Notes under the pieces: generated by a model
Databases searched by the model: none
What the model was told of the DNA's origin: nothing
What the model saw: only the letters and a program-made list of their open reading frames with translations
Translations under genes and position numbers: made by a program
Source: a virus
Length of the DNA: 33,711 nucleotides
Virus record (IMG/VR): IMGVR_UViG_3300007609_000924
Span: 1 to 33,711 of that record
Direction: 5' to 3' (one strand)
In this document: piece by piece, positions 8,904 through 15,543 of the stretch
Position numbering within the stretch: the stretch's first letter is position 1
Layout of the letters: every line of letters starts with the position of its first letter

Positions 8904-9368
8904 ATGGCAAAATTTACATCAACAAAACTATTTGACGGTTACTCTACATGTTTCCGACAATGGCGCGCAGATGGCACACATTGCAAATATCTACATGGCT
9001 ACGCGGTATCATTTAGAGTATGGTTTGCGGGAGAATTAGATCACAGAAACTGGATATTTGACTTCGGTGGAATGAAACGTGCGAAAACAAAAATTCACGG
9101 TATGGCCCCAAAAGACTATTTTACATATCTTTTAGATCATACAACAGTTGTAGCAGAAGATGATCCACATTTACCACAATTCAAGCAAATGGATCAAGAT
9201 GGTATTATTCAACTTAGAATCCTCCCAGCTGTAGGATGTGAAAGGTTTGCGGAGTATTTATTTAATACAATAAATAATTTCTTAAAAGAAGAAACAAATG
9301 GCAGAGTTAAAGCGATTAAAGTAGAAGTATACGAACACGACCGTAATTCAGCAAGTTATGAAGAATAA
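8904..9368 (+). CDS. queD: 6-carboxytetrahydropterin synthase (QueD-like)
   Basis: 154 aa T-fold enzyme, expected to turn dihydroneopterin triphosphate into 6-carboxy-tetrahydropterin. HCKYLHGY (residues 26-33) holds the catalytic Cys C27; DHTTVVAEDDPH carries the Asp-His of the catalytic relay; GCERFAEYLF and VEVYEHDR are the C-terminal blocks. The usual HGH zinc pair reads HGY and the N-terminal His position reads STC (C16), so zinc binding is altered; I recall similar sequences in cyanophages. An in-frame start at 8853 exists, but 8904, one base after folE, gives the normal family N-terminus. Confidence 0.85.
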   Translation: MAKFTSTKLFDGYSTCFRQWRADGTHCKYLHGYAVSFRVWFAGELDHRNWIFDFGGMKRAKTKIHGMAPKDYFTYLLDHTTVVAEDDPHLPQFKQMDQDGIIQLRILPAVGCERFAEYLFNTINNFLKEETNGRVKAIKVEVYEHDRNSASYEE

Positions 9369-9378
9369 TGAAATATAT

Positions 9379-9735
9379 ATGTCACTGTATGATTATCTAG
9401 GTAAATCATCTAGAGACAGTGGACTAGGCAAAGAAGTGACTAAAACTGCAATAGAACAAGGTATTAAGATTAAATATAGATTATTACCAGCTGAGTCTCA
9501 AACACCTGAATATAAATATGTACACACATATCCAATATCATTTTTAAATGAATATTTTTCTAATAATACCGAACTAGCAAACAATACATTGTTACGAGTT
9601 AATGCATTGAAGCCATTAATGGATAGAATCAATGCATTAGAAGAAAAAATTAATCAGCTAATGCAAAATTATCATTATGATACCAATAATTATAATCGAA
9701 ATAATGAATCAGACATTGATGAACTGCCATTCTAA
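9379..9735 (+). CDS. uncharacterised phage protein
   Basis: 118 aa from ATG 9379 (MSLYDYLGKSSRDSGLG); an in-frame ATG at 9358 inside queD would add seven residues and lies in the AAGTTATG context, so the start is undecided. I favour 9379 because MSLYDYLGK looks like a natural N-terminus. The middle is mixed, the C-terminal part has a short coiled-coil-like segment (PLMDRINALEEKINQLMQ) and an Asn/Tyr-rich tail ending DELPF. No catalytic motif seen. It lies between queD and queE, so a link to base modification is conceivable but unsupported. Confidence 0.7.
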   Translation: MSLYDYLGKSSRDSGLGKEVTKTAIEQGIKIKYRLLPAESQTPEYKYVHTYPISFLNEYFSNNTELANNTLLRVNALKPLMDRINALEEKINQLMQNYHYDTNNYNRNNESDIDELPF

Positions 9736-9766
9736 ATACGAAATAAATAATTACTAAAATATAAAT

Positions 9767-10537
9767 ATGAACAAATTGTTAGATTATAATAAAACTTTGC
9801 CTGTTGTTGAAGTATATCCATGTGTACAATCAGAAGGTAGTCGACAAGGTATGCCTACAATTGCAATTCGCACTACAGGGTGCACACATCGGTGTTATTT
9901 TGGCGAAGGGGGCTGGTGCGATTCATGGTACACGAGTATTCATCCAGAAAAAGGCACATTTACATTCAATGATATAATCAAAATATATAATGACAATCCG
10001 CATATAAAAGAAATGATGTTAACTGGTGGATCTCCTACTATGCATTCAGGGTTAGTAAATGAGTTAGTTAACTTTGCATCTGAACGAGGCATAGTGGTAA
10101 CAATAGAAACAGAAGGAAGTCATTTTATTGAAACAGATATACCAATTGACTTAATTTCATTATCTCCGAAATTTTCAAATACTATACCAAAATTAGGAGT
10201 AGCAACCCCTGCAGGTAAAGAAACAACCCAACGGATGATAGATCAACACAATAAATTCAGATTAAATCATACGACAATAAAACAAATGATTGAATATCAC
10301 CATGATTATCATTATAAACCTGTTTGGGATGGGACTGAATATAATCTTAAAGAAATTGAAGAATTTAGAGTATTACATAACATACCGAAGTCAAAAACAT
10401 GGATTATGCCAGCTGGGGATCGTAGAGAAGAATTAATTAAAATATATCCAAAAACAATTGAAATGTGCACTAAACACGGATATAATTTTACCGGACGTGA
10501 ACATATAATGGCATATAACACAGAAAGAGGAGTTTAA
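9767..10537 (+). CDS. queE: 7-carboxy-7-deazaguanine synthase (QueE), radical SAM
   Basis: 256 aa. It converts 6-carboxy-tetrahydropterin to 7-carboxy-7-deazaguanine (CDG) with S-adenosylmethionine and a 4Fe-4S cluster. Family marks are VEVYPCVQSEGSRQGMP near the N-terminus, the cluster cysteines C39, C43 and C51 in CTHRCYFGEGGWCDSW, and MLTGGSPTMH (about 85-94), the SAM-binding GGxP block. The Cys spacing is CX3CX7C instead of the usual CX3CX2C; insertions at this place are known in some QueE proteins. With folE and queD it completes the route to CDG. Confidence 0.92.
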   Translation: MNKLLDYNKTLPVVEVYPCVQSEGSRQGMPTIAIRTTGCTHRCYFGEGGWCDSWYTSIHPEKGTFTFNDIIKIYNDNPHIKEMMLTGGSPTMHSGLVNELVNFASERGIVVTIETEGSHFIETDIPIDLISLSPKFSNTIPKLGVATPAGKETTQRMIDQHNKFRLNHTTIKQMIEYHHDYHYKPVWDGTEYNLKEIEEFRVLHNIPKSKTWIMPAGDRREELIKIYPKTIEMCTKHGYNFTGREHIMAYNTERGV

Positions 10538-10539
10538 TT

Positions 10540-10602
10540 ATGAATTGGATATCAACGACTACATTTGGTGAATATCAAATTAATTATGAGATTACAAGAT
10601 GA
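10540..10602 (+). CDS. possible 20-residue leader peptide
   Basis: ATG at 10540 with a good Shine-Dalgarno-like GAGGAG (10527-10532) eight bases upstream, formed by the last codons of queE. The peptide MNWISTTTFGEYQINYEITR ends in a TGA that overlaps the thioredoxin ATG (ATGA at 10599-10602). The coupling geometry suggests it may be translated to hand ribosomes to thioredoxin. No homology recognised; it could be chance. Confidence 0.3.
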   Translation: MNWISTTTFGEYQINYEITR

Positions 10603-10847
10603 AACAATTTTTATATTTTAGTGCCACGTGGTGTGGTCCGTGCAAACAATATAAGTCGGTAATATTACAATTACAATCGCAAGTTAAATTTATACATTAC
10701 GATGTTAATCAATATCCAGACAAAGTAGAACAGTATGGAATACGCAATGTTCCTACTATGGTTCTAATTGTAAATGGACAAGAAAAAATTAGATTCACCG
10801 GAGTAAAATCTGCAGATGAATTATTACAAATATATAATAGTTATTAA
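10599..10847 (+). CDS. thioredoxin
   Basis: 82 aa minimal thioredoxin. FSATWCGPCKQYK carries the redox pair C12/C15 (WCGPC), RNVPTMVLIV the cis-proline loop, and IRFTGVKSADEL the final strand and helix. It is shorter than E. coli TrxA (108 aa), lacking the first strand and helix, as in many phage thioredoxins. The likely client is the RNR at 4636, whose C-terminal C610/C615 pair needs a thiol donor. The gene starts within the end of a possible 20-aa leader ORF. Confidence 0.9.
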   Translation: MKQFLYFSATWCGPCKQYKSVILQLQSQVKFIHYDVNQYPDKVEQYGIRNVPTMVLIVNGQEKIRFTGVKSADELLQIYNSY

Positions 10848-10865
10848 TTTAAAAAACAAAAAGTT

Positions 10866-11165
10866 ATGAACATGACCCCATATGGAGATTTAGTTCTTTT
10901 AAAAGAACGCGAACAAGTTAAAAAATCAAGCACGATTATCATGTTGCCAGATGCTGATGGCGATTATGTGTATGCAGATGTAATAAAAGTAGGCCCAGGA
11001 TTATATACACATAATGGAGTAAAAATTCCAATGATAGTTAAACCTGGAGACTCTGTAATGCTTCACAAAAGCAATGCAGGAGATCAAAAGAAAATTGTAT
11101 TAGAAGAAACAGAATATTTATTAATTCGCGAATCTGAATTATTAATGACATCGGAATCTGTATAA
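10866..11165 (+). CDS. GroES-like co-chaperonin
   Basis: 99 aa Cpn10-fold protein: MTPYGDLVLLKERE at the N-terminus, YADVIKVGPGLYTHNGVKIPMIVKPGDSV in the middle, and ETEYLLIRESELL at the end match GroES strand order. The mobile loop (about 20-35, KKSSTIIMLPDADGD) is present. Phages such as T4 (gp31) encode their own co-chaperonin so that the host GroEL folds the capsid protein. It starts in the AAAAAGTTATG context and is followed after one base by a membrane protein gene. Confidence 0.86.
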   Translation: MNMTPYGDLVLLKEREQVKKSSTIIMLPDADGDYVYADVIKVGPGLYTHNGVKIPMIVKPGDSVMLHKSNAGDQKKIVLEETEYLLIRESELLMTSESV

Positions 11166-11166
11166 T

Positions 11167-11406
11167 ATGTGGATAGAACTACTCGGTTGGGTTAGCACGG
11201 TGCTGGTTTTATTTGGATTTATATTAAATTCATCACAAAGATTAGTACCTGCTATAATTGCTTGGATAATTGGAGACACGGGCTGGATTATATATGATAT
11301 TTTTATAACTAATTATAGTCATATGTTTCTTAGTTTTATTATAATAACAATCAATATATACGGAATATACAATGTATCAAAACATCGCATACCACAAAAA
11401 GACTAA
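11167..11406 (+). CDS. small membrane protein, three predicted TM segments
   Basis: 79 aa, almost entirely hydrophobic. Segments at about 5-20 (LLGWVSTVLVLFGFIL), 27-46 (VPAIIAWIIGDTGWIIYDIF) and 51-68 (MFLSFIIITINIYGIYNV) could span the membrane, with a basic C-terminus. The GWV...N...W.IGD.GW.IYD...N pattern resembles small PnuC/YgjV-type proteins, but I cannot assign a substrate. The last 35 bases overlap the start of the polymerase gene in another frame. Confidence 0.66.
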   Translation: MWIELLGWVSTVLVLFGFILNSSQRLVPAIIAWIIGDTGWIIYDIFITNYSHMFLSFIIITINIYGIYNVSKHRIPQKD

Positions 11407-13126
11407 TACAATTCATTTATGGGATGATGAAATTGGATATAAAAAATACAATTTTAAGCCATATGGTTATCTACCTGATGAGTCAGGTCAATACAAAACA
11501 TTGGACGGTATAAAGCTGAAACGTGTCAATGGCAACATTAAAAATGATCCAAACTCATATGAATCAGATCTAAATGAAGAAATGAGAACACTGATCGATG
11601 TATATTATGAATCGGATTTAGCATCAAATTCACATCGAGAATTATTTTTTGATATTGAAACTGCTAAAGACGAAAATGGATATTCTACACCAGACGATGT
11701 TCGCACAGAAATAAATGCAATTGCTTATTATGATAAACAACAAAATGATCGGCGAGTATTACTTCTAGACTCTAATAATGTTTTAAATCATGATACATAT
11801 CAAGGCGATGGATATAAAATCGAAGTATTCGATACAGAACAATCACTATTAACAAGGTTTTTAAACATATGGTCAAATATAGCTCCAACAATAGTAACAG
11901 GATGGAATAGTGACGGGTATGATATTCCATATTTAATAAATAGGTGTAAGCGAGTATTAGGTAAACAGTCAATTGACTCATTGTCTCCGGTAGGAATTGT
12001 AGAGTGGAACAAACACAAGGGGCAATATAAAATTTACGGAGTTTCTAGTTTAGACTACATTAAATTATATAAGAATTTTACGTATAGTGAATTGCCAAAT
12101 TACCGATTAGATACAGTCGCAAAAACTGAATTGGGCCGAGGAAAAGTAGAATATAACGGAGATTTAGATGAATTGTTCCGAGAAGATATTCACAAATTTG
12201 CATGGTACAACATGACTGATGTGGATTTGGTTGCTGATTTAGATGAAAAATTACAATTATTGAATTTGGCTCGAACTATATGTCATAAAGGCCACGTACC
12301 ATATGAAGATGTATATTACGCATCTAAATATCTAGATGGAGCGGCAATCGTAGATTTAAAACGTAACGGATACGTTGCTCCCAATAAACAATTTAGATTC
12401 ATAGAAGATGAAACGCCACAGGATGCATTAGCCGGAGCATATGTTATGCCACCGGTACCAGGGTTATATAAATGGATATATGATTTAGACTTAACATCAT
12501 TATATCCTAGTATTATCATGAGTTTGAATATTTCACCGGAAACTAAAGTAGGAGTAGTTCGAAATTGGAATCAAGAACAAATGTTAAGTAAAGACCCATT
12601 TGATGTTGCAGTTAGCGACGGTAATACATCAATCGATGTGAAAGATTTTAAGAAATGGCTTCGTGAAACAAAGTCTACCGTAGCTAGCAATGGAGCTATA
12701 TATTCTACCAAGAAAAAAGGTTTTCTGCCTGCTATTTTGGAAAAATGGTTTGATGAACGAGTTGAATTTAAGAACAAGCGTGATGAATACGAAGTAGGGT
12801 CAGAACAATACAAATTTTATGATGCCATGCAGCTCACACAGAAAGTGTTGCTTAATTCATTTTACGGAGTATTAGGACTCAAAACATTCCGGTTTCATGA
12901 TCTTGACAATGCAGGTGCTATCACCGCAACAGGACAGAGCATTATTAAATTCTCATCAAAAGTAATTAATAAATACTATGAAAAAGAAATAACAGAACGA
13001 GATCGATTGCACGAAATACATCTTGAAGATGGTACAGTTAAAAAATATAAAGGCTGGGATGACGTAAAAACGCAACGTGGTATCGTTAAAGTTTGTAATT
13101 TAAAGGAAACCGATGAAATTATTTAG
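11372..13126 (+). CDS. gp43A: family B DNA polymerase, N-terminal part (exonuclease, motifs A and B)
   Basis: 584 aa. The start MYQNI...TIHLWDDE matches the N-terminus of T4 gp43, so the 35-bp overlap with the previous gene is real. Exo I is FFDIETA (92-98), Exo II TGWNSDGYDIPYL, Exo III YNMTDVDLVADL; palm motif A is DLTSLYPSI with D373 and motif B KVLLNSFYG (491-499). The protein stops before motif C. The last 40 or so residues (LHEIHLEDG...KTQRGIVKVCNLKETDEII) are not expected in a gp43 at this place: T4 has about 57 residues from motif B to motif C, whereas 85 follow motif B here. They resemble the second half of a Hint/intein domain. The remainder of the enzyme is encoded at 14088. Confidence 0.93.
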   Translation: MYQNIAYHKKTNTIHLWDDEIGYKKYNFKPYGYLPDESGQYKTLDGIKLKRVNGNIKNDPNSYESDLNEEMRTLIDVYYESDLASNSHRELFFDIETAKDENGYSTPDDVRTEINAIAYYDKQQNDRRVLLLDSNNVLNHDTYQGDGYKIEVFDTEQSLLTRFLNIWSNIAPTIVTGWNSDGYDIPYLINRCKRVLGKQSIDSLSPVGIVEWNKHKGQYKIYGVSSLDYIKLYKNFTYSELPNYRLDTVAKTELGRGKVEYNGDLDELFREDIHKFAWYNMTDVDLVADLDEKLQLLNLARTICHKGHVPYEDVYYASKYLDGAAIVDLKRNGYVAPNKQFRFIEDETPQDALAGAYVMPPVPGLYKWIYDLDLTSLYPSIIMSLNISPETKVGVVRNWNQEQMLSKDPFDVAVSDGNTSIDVKDFKKWLRETKSTVASNGAIYSTKKKGFLPAILEKWFDERVEFKNKRDEYEVGSEQYKFYDAMQLTQKVLLNSFYGVLGLKTFRFHDLDNAGAITATGQSIIKFSSKVINKYYEKEITERDRLHEIHLEDGTVKKYKGWDDVKTQRGIVKVCNLKETDEII

Positions 13127-13127
13127 T

Positions 13128-13155
13128 GTATCTGTATAGTTTCAGTATCCGTATA
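13128..13155 (+). repeat. short direct repeat in the endonuclease leader
   Basis: GTATCTGTATA at 13128-13138 and GTATCCGTATA at 13145-13155, ten of eleven bases identical with a 17-base period, right after the gp43A stop. Purpose unknown; it could be a protein-binding site or a chance of the AT-rich leader. Confidence 0.4.
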
Positions 13156-13170
13156 TATATTTATATTAAA
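13156..13170 (+). promoter_or_regulatory. candidate late-type promoter motif before endonuclease gene
   Basis: TATATTTATATTAAA, identical over 15 bases to 4552-4566 and related to motifs at 14947, 24144, 30964 and 33115. An AAAAGGA Shine-Dalgarno-like sequence follows at 13168-13174, so this mobile gene seems to carry its own start signals. Confidence 0.38.
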
Positions 13171-13178
13171 AGGACATT

Positions 13179-13997
13179 ATGGATAAAGTAGAATGTTTAA
13201 TATGTAATAAAAAATTCAAACGAATTACAACAACACATTTACGCCATGTGCATGGAATATCATATGATGAATATTTTAAATTATTTCCGGATGCAATTAT
13301 AGAAACGCCTGCAATAACTCAAAAAAGAAAACAAACATTAGAAAATATGATTTTGAGATACGGGGTTGATACAGGAACACAAAAATGGAATGAATATATT
13401 TCAAAGCAAGCTGAGACAAATACATACGAATATAAAAGAAAAAAATATGGGTGGACTAAAGATGAATTTAATGAATACAATAAATCGAGAAGTCATAGTG
13501 GCTCATCAAACGGAAATTATGGCCGGGGCTTTTATAAAATTTGGGTAGAAAAATATGGAAAGGAGGTTGCAGATAAAAAGTTAAACGAGTTTAAAGAAAA
13601 AATATCGATTGCTAACACAGGCCGATCAGTTAATTTTTCAAAACAAGCATTGCAAAACATGCGAGAAGGGGCAATTGAACGTGTTAAAAGACAAGGCGGA
13701 CTGTTCATTTCATATAATCCAAATTCAATACCAATCATCGAAGAATATGGAAAACTTCGCGGATATAACTTCCAACACGCTGAAAATGGCGGAGAATATA
13801 ATGTTTGTGGTTATTTTGTCGATGGATATGATAAAGAAAAAAATGTTGTAATTGAATATGATGAAAAACATCATTTTACTAAAAATGGAGTATTAAAAGA
13901 CCGAGATGTTATACGGCAACAAGATATAATGAATGAGTTAAGTTGTAAATTCATTCGTATAAATTATAAAGGAGAAATAACAGAATATGAAAATTAA
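13179..13997 (+). CDS. free-standing homing endonuclease, EDxHD (Vsr-like) type
   Basis: 272 aa inserted between the two parts of the polymerase gene. N-terminus: a C2H2-like finger (C6, C9, H20, H23/H25 in CLICNKKFKRITTTHLRHVH) followed by GISYDEYFKLFPDA, common in phage homing nucleases. Middle: a KISIANTGRS NUMOD-like DNA-binding segment (141-150). C-terminus: the nuclease core GYFVDGYD...VVIEYDEKHHF (211-233) and KDRDVIRQQDI (240-250), matching the EDxHD family related to very-short-patch repair nucleases, described in genes fractured around split inteins. It has an AAAAGGA leader, unlike most neighbours. Its end overlaps a 34-codon ORF that leads into gp43B. Confidence 0.87.
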   Translation: MDKVECLICNKKFKRITTTHLRHVHGISYDEYFKLFPDAIIETPAITQKRKQTLENMILRYGVDTGTQKWNEYISKQAETNTYEYKRKKYGWTKDEFNEYNKSRSHSGSSNGNYGRGFYKIWVEKYGKEVADKKLNEFKEKISIANTGRSVNFSKQALQNMREGAIERVKRQGGLFISYNPNSIPIIEEYGKLRGYNFQHAENGGEYNVCGYFVDGYDKEKNVVIEYDEKHHFTKNGVLKDRDVIRQQDIMNELSCKFIRINYKGEITEYEN

Positions 13998-14091
13998 AAA
14001 AATTATAAAAGGGAATGTCGGTGTGGATACGAGTCACTTTATCAATGCAACAGGTGGTAAAGCAGAGTACTCGTTTTACACCGACACGTGA
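13987..14091 (+). other. 34-codon ORF carrying the first half of polymerase motif C
   Basis: ATG at 13987 overlaps the endonuclease end by 11 bases; the TGA at 14089-14091 overlaps the gp43B GTG (GTGA). It reads MKIKKIIKGNVGVDTSHF..., then AEYSFYTDT. The final YTDT is the start of the family B motif C (YTDTDS), whose TDS is in another frame in gp43B. Relative to an intact ACACGGATTCG, five extra bases (TGACG or an equivalent register) separate the halves. MKIKKIIK resembles the beginning of split-intein C fragments, but the expected terminal HN is absent. It may be a translated coupling peptide, a remnant, or part of an RNA element. Confidence 0.55.
14016..14086 (+). repeat. inverted repeat/hairpin just upstream of gp43B start
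   Basis: TGTCGGTGT (14016-14024) pairs with ACACCGACA (14078-14086), then after a 4/3-base internal loop ACGAGT (14029-14034) pairs with ACTCGT (14069-14074): 15 base pairs, G+C-rich for this genome, enclosing 34 bases. The 3' arm is the sequence encoding YTDT of motif C, and the GTG start of gp43B begins two bases after it. It could mask the start, be part of a ribozyme, or be a scar of the insertion. Confidence 0.8.
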
Positions 14092-14930
14092 CGGATTCGA
14101 CATTTGTTTCTAGTTTACCACTCATAGAAAAACGGCATCCGGGATTTGATGAAACAGATGAACAATTCATGATTGACAAAACTAATGATATTGCATCTGA
14201 AATACAAAGCCACGTTAATGCAATGTATGATCAGTATGCTGTGGTATTTCATAACACTGCCACACATCGCTGGCAAATTAAACAAGAATATGTTGCAAAG
14301 TCAGGTTTATGGATAGCTAAGAAGCGGTATGCGCAGTGGGTTATATTTAAAGAAGGAAAGCCAACCAATAAACTAGATATAAAAGGATTAGACGTAGTTA
14401 GGTCAAGTTTTCCGGCTGATTTTAAAAAGATTATGACTGAAACTTTATGGATGATACTCAAACAAGTAGACAAACAAACTACGTCTGATTTAATTTTAAA
14501 GTTCAAAGATAACATTCATGATTCTGATATATTAAATGTAATGAAGAATACCGGAGTAAAAGAAATAAGCAAATATACAAAAAACCGCAATCCGTTTACT
14601 GGTTATATAACAGGTACGCCAATTCATGTAAAATCTGCAATTAATTTTAATGATTTAATTAATAAATTTAATATACGAAACTGCACCACAATAACAAATG
14701 GCGAAAAAATTAAATGGGCATATTTGAAAAATAACCCATATGGATTCGACACGATGGCTTTACGAGGACACGAAGACCCCACAGAGATAATAGAATTTGT
14801 TGAAACATATATAGATCGAGACAAAATCTTCGATCGGGAACTAAGAGGCAAATTAGATGACTTTTATTCGGCAATGAACTGGGGAATATTACCACAAAAC
14901 AACAATATGGGAAAATTCTTTAAATTTTAA
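14088..14930 (+). CDS. gp43B: family B DNA polymerase, C-terminal part (motif C, thumb)
   Basis: 280 aa from a GTG start; the frame is closed upstream at 14058-14060, and the first in-frame ATG would delete motif C. It begins MTDSTFVSSLP, so it retains TDS of motif C but lacks the preceding Asp. KSGLWIAKKRYAQWV (about 70-84) is the KKRY DNA-binding motif. The C-terminal half is the thumb region, and the tail MGKFFKF resembles a clamp-binding peptide like the gp43 C-terminus. Together with gp43A it adds up to 864 aa, near T4 gp43 (898). In some Aeromonas T4-like phages gene 43 is split into two cistrons that form a working enzyme. Confidence 0.88.
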   Translation: MTDSTFVSSLPLIEKRHPGFDETDEQFMIDKTNDIASEIQSHVNAMYDQYAVVFHNTATHRWQIKQEYVAKSGLWIAKKRYAQWVIFKEGKPTNKLDIKGLDVVRSSFPADFKKIMTETLWMILKQVDKQTTSDLILKFKDNIHDSDILNVMKNTGVKEISKYTKNRNPFTGYITGTPIHVKSAINFNDLINKFNIRNCTTITNGEKIKWAYLKNNPYGFDTMALRGHEDPTEIIEFVETYIDRDKIFDRELRGKLDDFYSAMNWGILPQNNNMGKFFKF

Positions 14931-14946
14931 CATTAAAAGTTACTTG

Positions 14947-14967
14947 TATATATTTATTATAAATAAT
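14947..14967 (+). promoter_or_regulatory. candidate late-type promoter motif
   Basis: TATATATTTATTATAAATAAT at 14947-14967 includes TATAAATA (14958-14965), the T4 late promoter sequence. It lies in the 61 bp gap before the gene at 14992. Confidence 0.45.
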
Positions 14968-14991
14968 TTGTTTAAATAAAGAAAATCTTAA

Positions 14992-15408
14992 ATGAAAAAC
15001 ATTAAAATGAAAGAATTGCTAGCAGAAAATATGAGAAGATTCGGTACCAAGAATCTGATGCCACTACATGAATCTGCACTAAGCGATGACGATATTCTTG
15101 ACATTATCTTAACATACACCAAAGATCCAGACGATGCCCAAGCAGCTCTAGAATCATATCGAGAAACTGGAAATTTTGGTGATGACACAATTGAATCCAA
15201 TGTGACTCAAGATCCAAGGTGGACTTCTGATACTGATAAACGCAATGAATCTGTAACTATTACCAGAGCATTATTCGAGGATTTAGTAGCAACGATTTCA
15301 AACCTTCCTATAACTGAAGTTGAAAAAATGAGTGATATGGAAAAAGAAAACATACTTTTAGATTTTTCAGACGATACCAAGCTAAAGAAGAGTAAGTTTT
15401 ATCGATAG
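14992..15408 (+). CDS. uncharacterised phage protein, MRRFGTKNL N-terminus
   Basis: 138 aa. The N-terminus MKNIKMKELLAENMRRFGTKNLMP is an amphipathic basic segment that I have seen at the start of various marine phage proteins; the function is not known. Next come an acidic DDDILDIILTYTKDPDDAQAALESY helix (about 38-62), a polar linker, and a helical end with a basic KLKKSKFYR tail. No enzyme motif, no membrane segment. It is flanked by a late-type motif upstream and a strong terminator downstream, so it is probably transcribed alone and perhaps late. Confidence 0.72.
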   Translation: MKNIKMKELLAENMRRFGTKNLMPLHESALSDDDILDIILTYTKDPDDAQAALESYRETGNFGDDTIESNVTQDPRWTSDTDKRNESVTITRALFEDLVATISNLPITEVEKMSDMEKENILLDFSDDTKLKKSKFYR

Positions 15409-15503
15409 AGTAGAAAAAATCGAGCAATTATAAATAAATAAAAAAATAGAGCCCGATCGGCAAAGTTTAAAAAAGGTATTAATAATTATTTTATTATATA
15501 TCC

Positions 15504-15533
15504 AAAAATGCTAACATATGTTAGCATTTTTTT
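15504..15533 (+). terminator. strong palindromic terminator
   Basis: AAAAATGCTAACAT (15504-15517) is followed directly by its reverse complement ATGTTAGCATTTTT (15518-15531), a perfect 28-base palindrome, with a T run of seven at 15527-15533. It lies in the 181 bp gap 15409-15589, which otherwise holds only the promoter below. Confidence 0.8.
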
Positions 15534-15543
15534 ACTGTTTAAT

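Noticed and set aside
13366-13851. Alternative-frame ORFs inside the endonuclease gene
   Set aside because: They overlap a gene with full nuclease motifs and have no recognisable domain.
13127-14087. A group I intron encoding the endonuclease
   Set aside because: No clear core pairings (P3-P8) or splice boundary restoring the YTDTDS frame could be drawn; the YTDT stub and TDS are in different frames downstream of any single junction. A covariance search would be decisive.
12994-14091. A canonical split intein in the polymerase
   Set aside because: Block A with its nucleophilic Cys/Ser is missing from gp43A, and the putative IntC lacks the terminal HN before the extein; the frame is also broken inside motif C. 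Kept only as a hypothesis of a decayed or atypical element.
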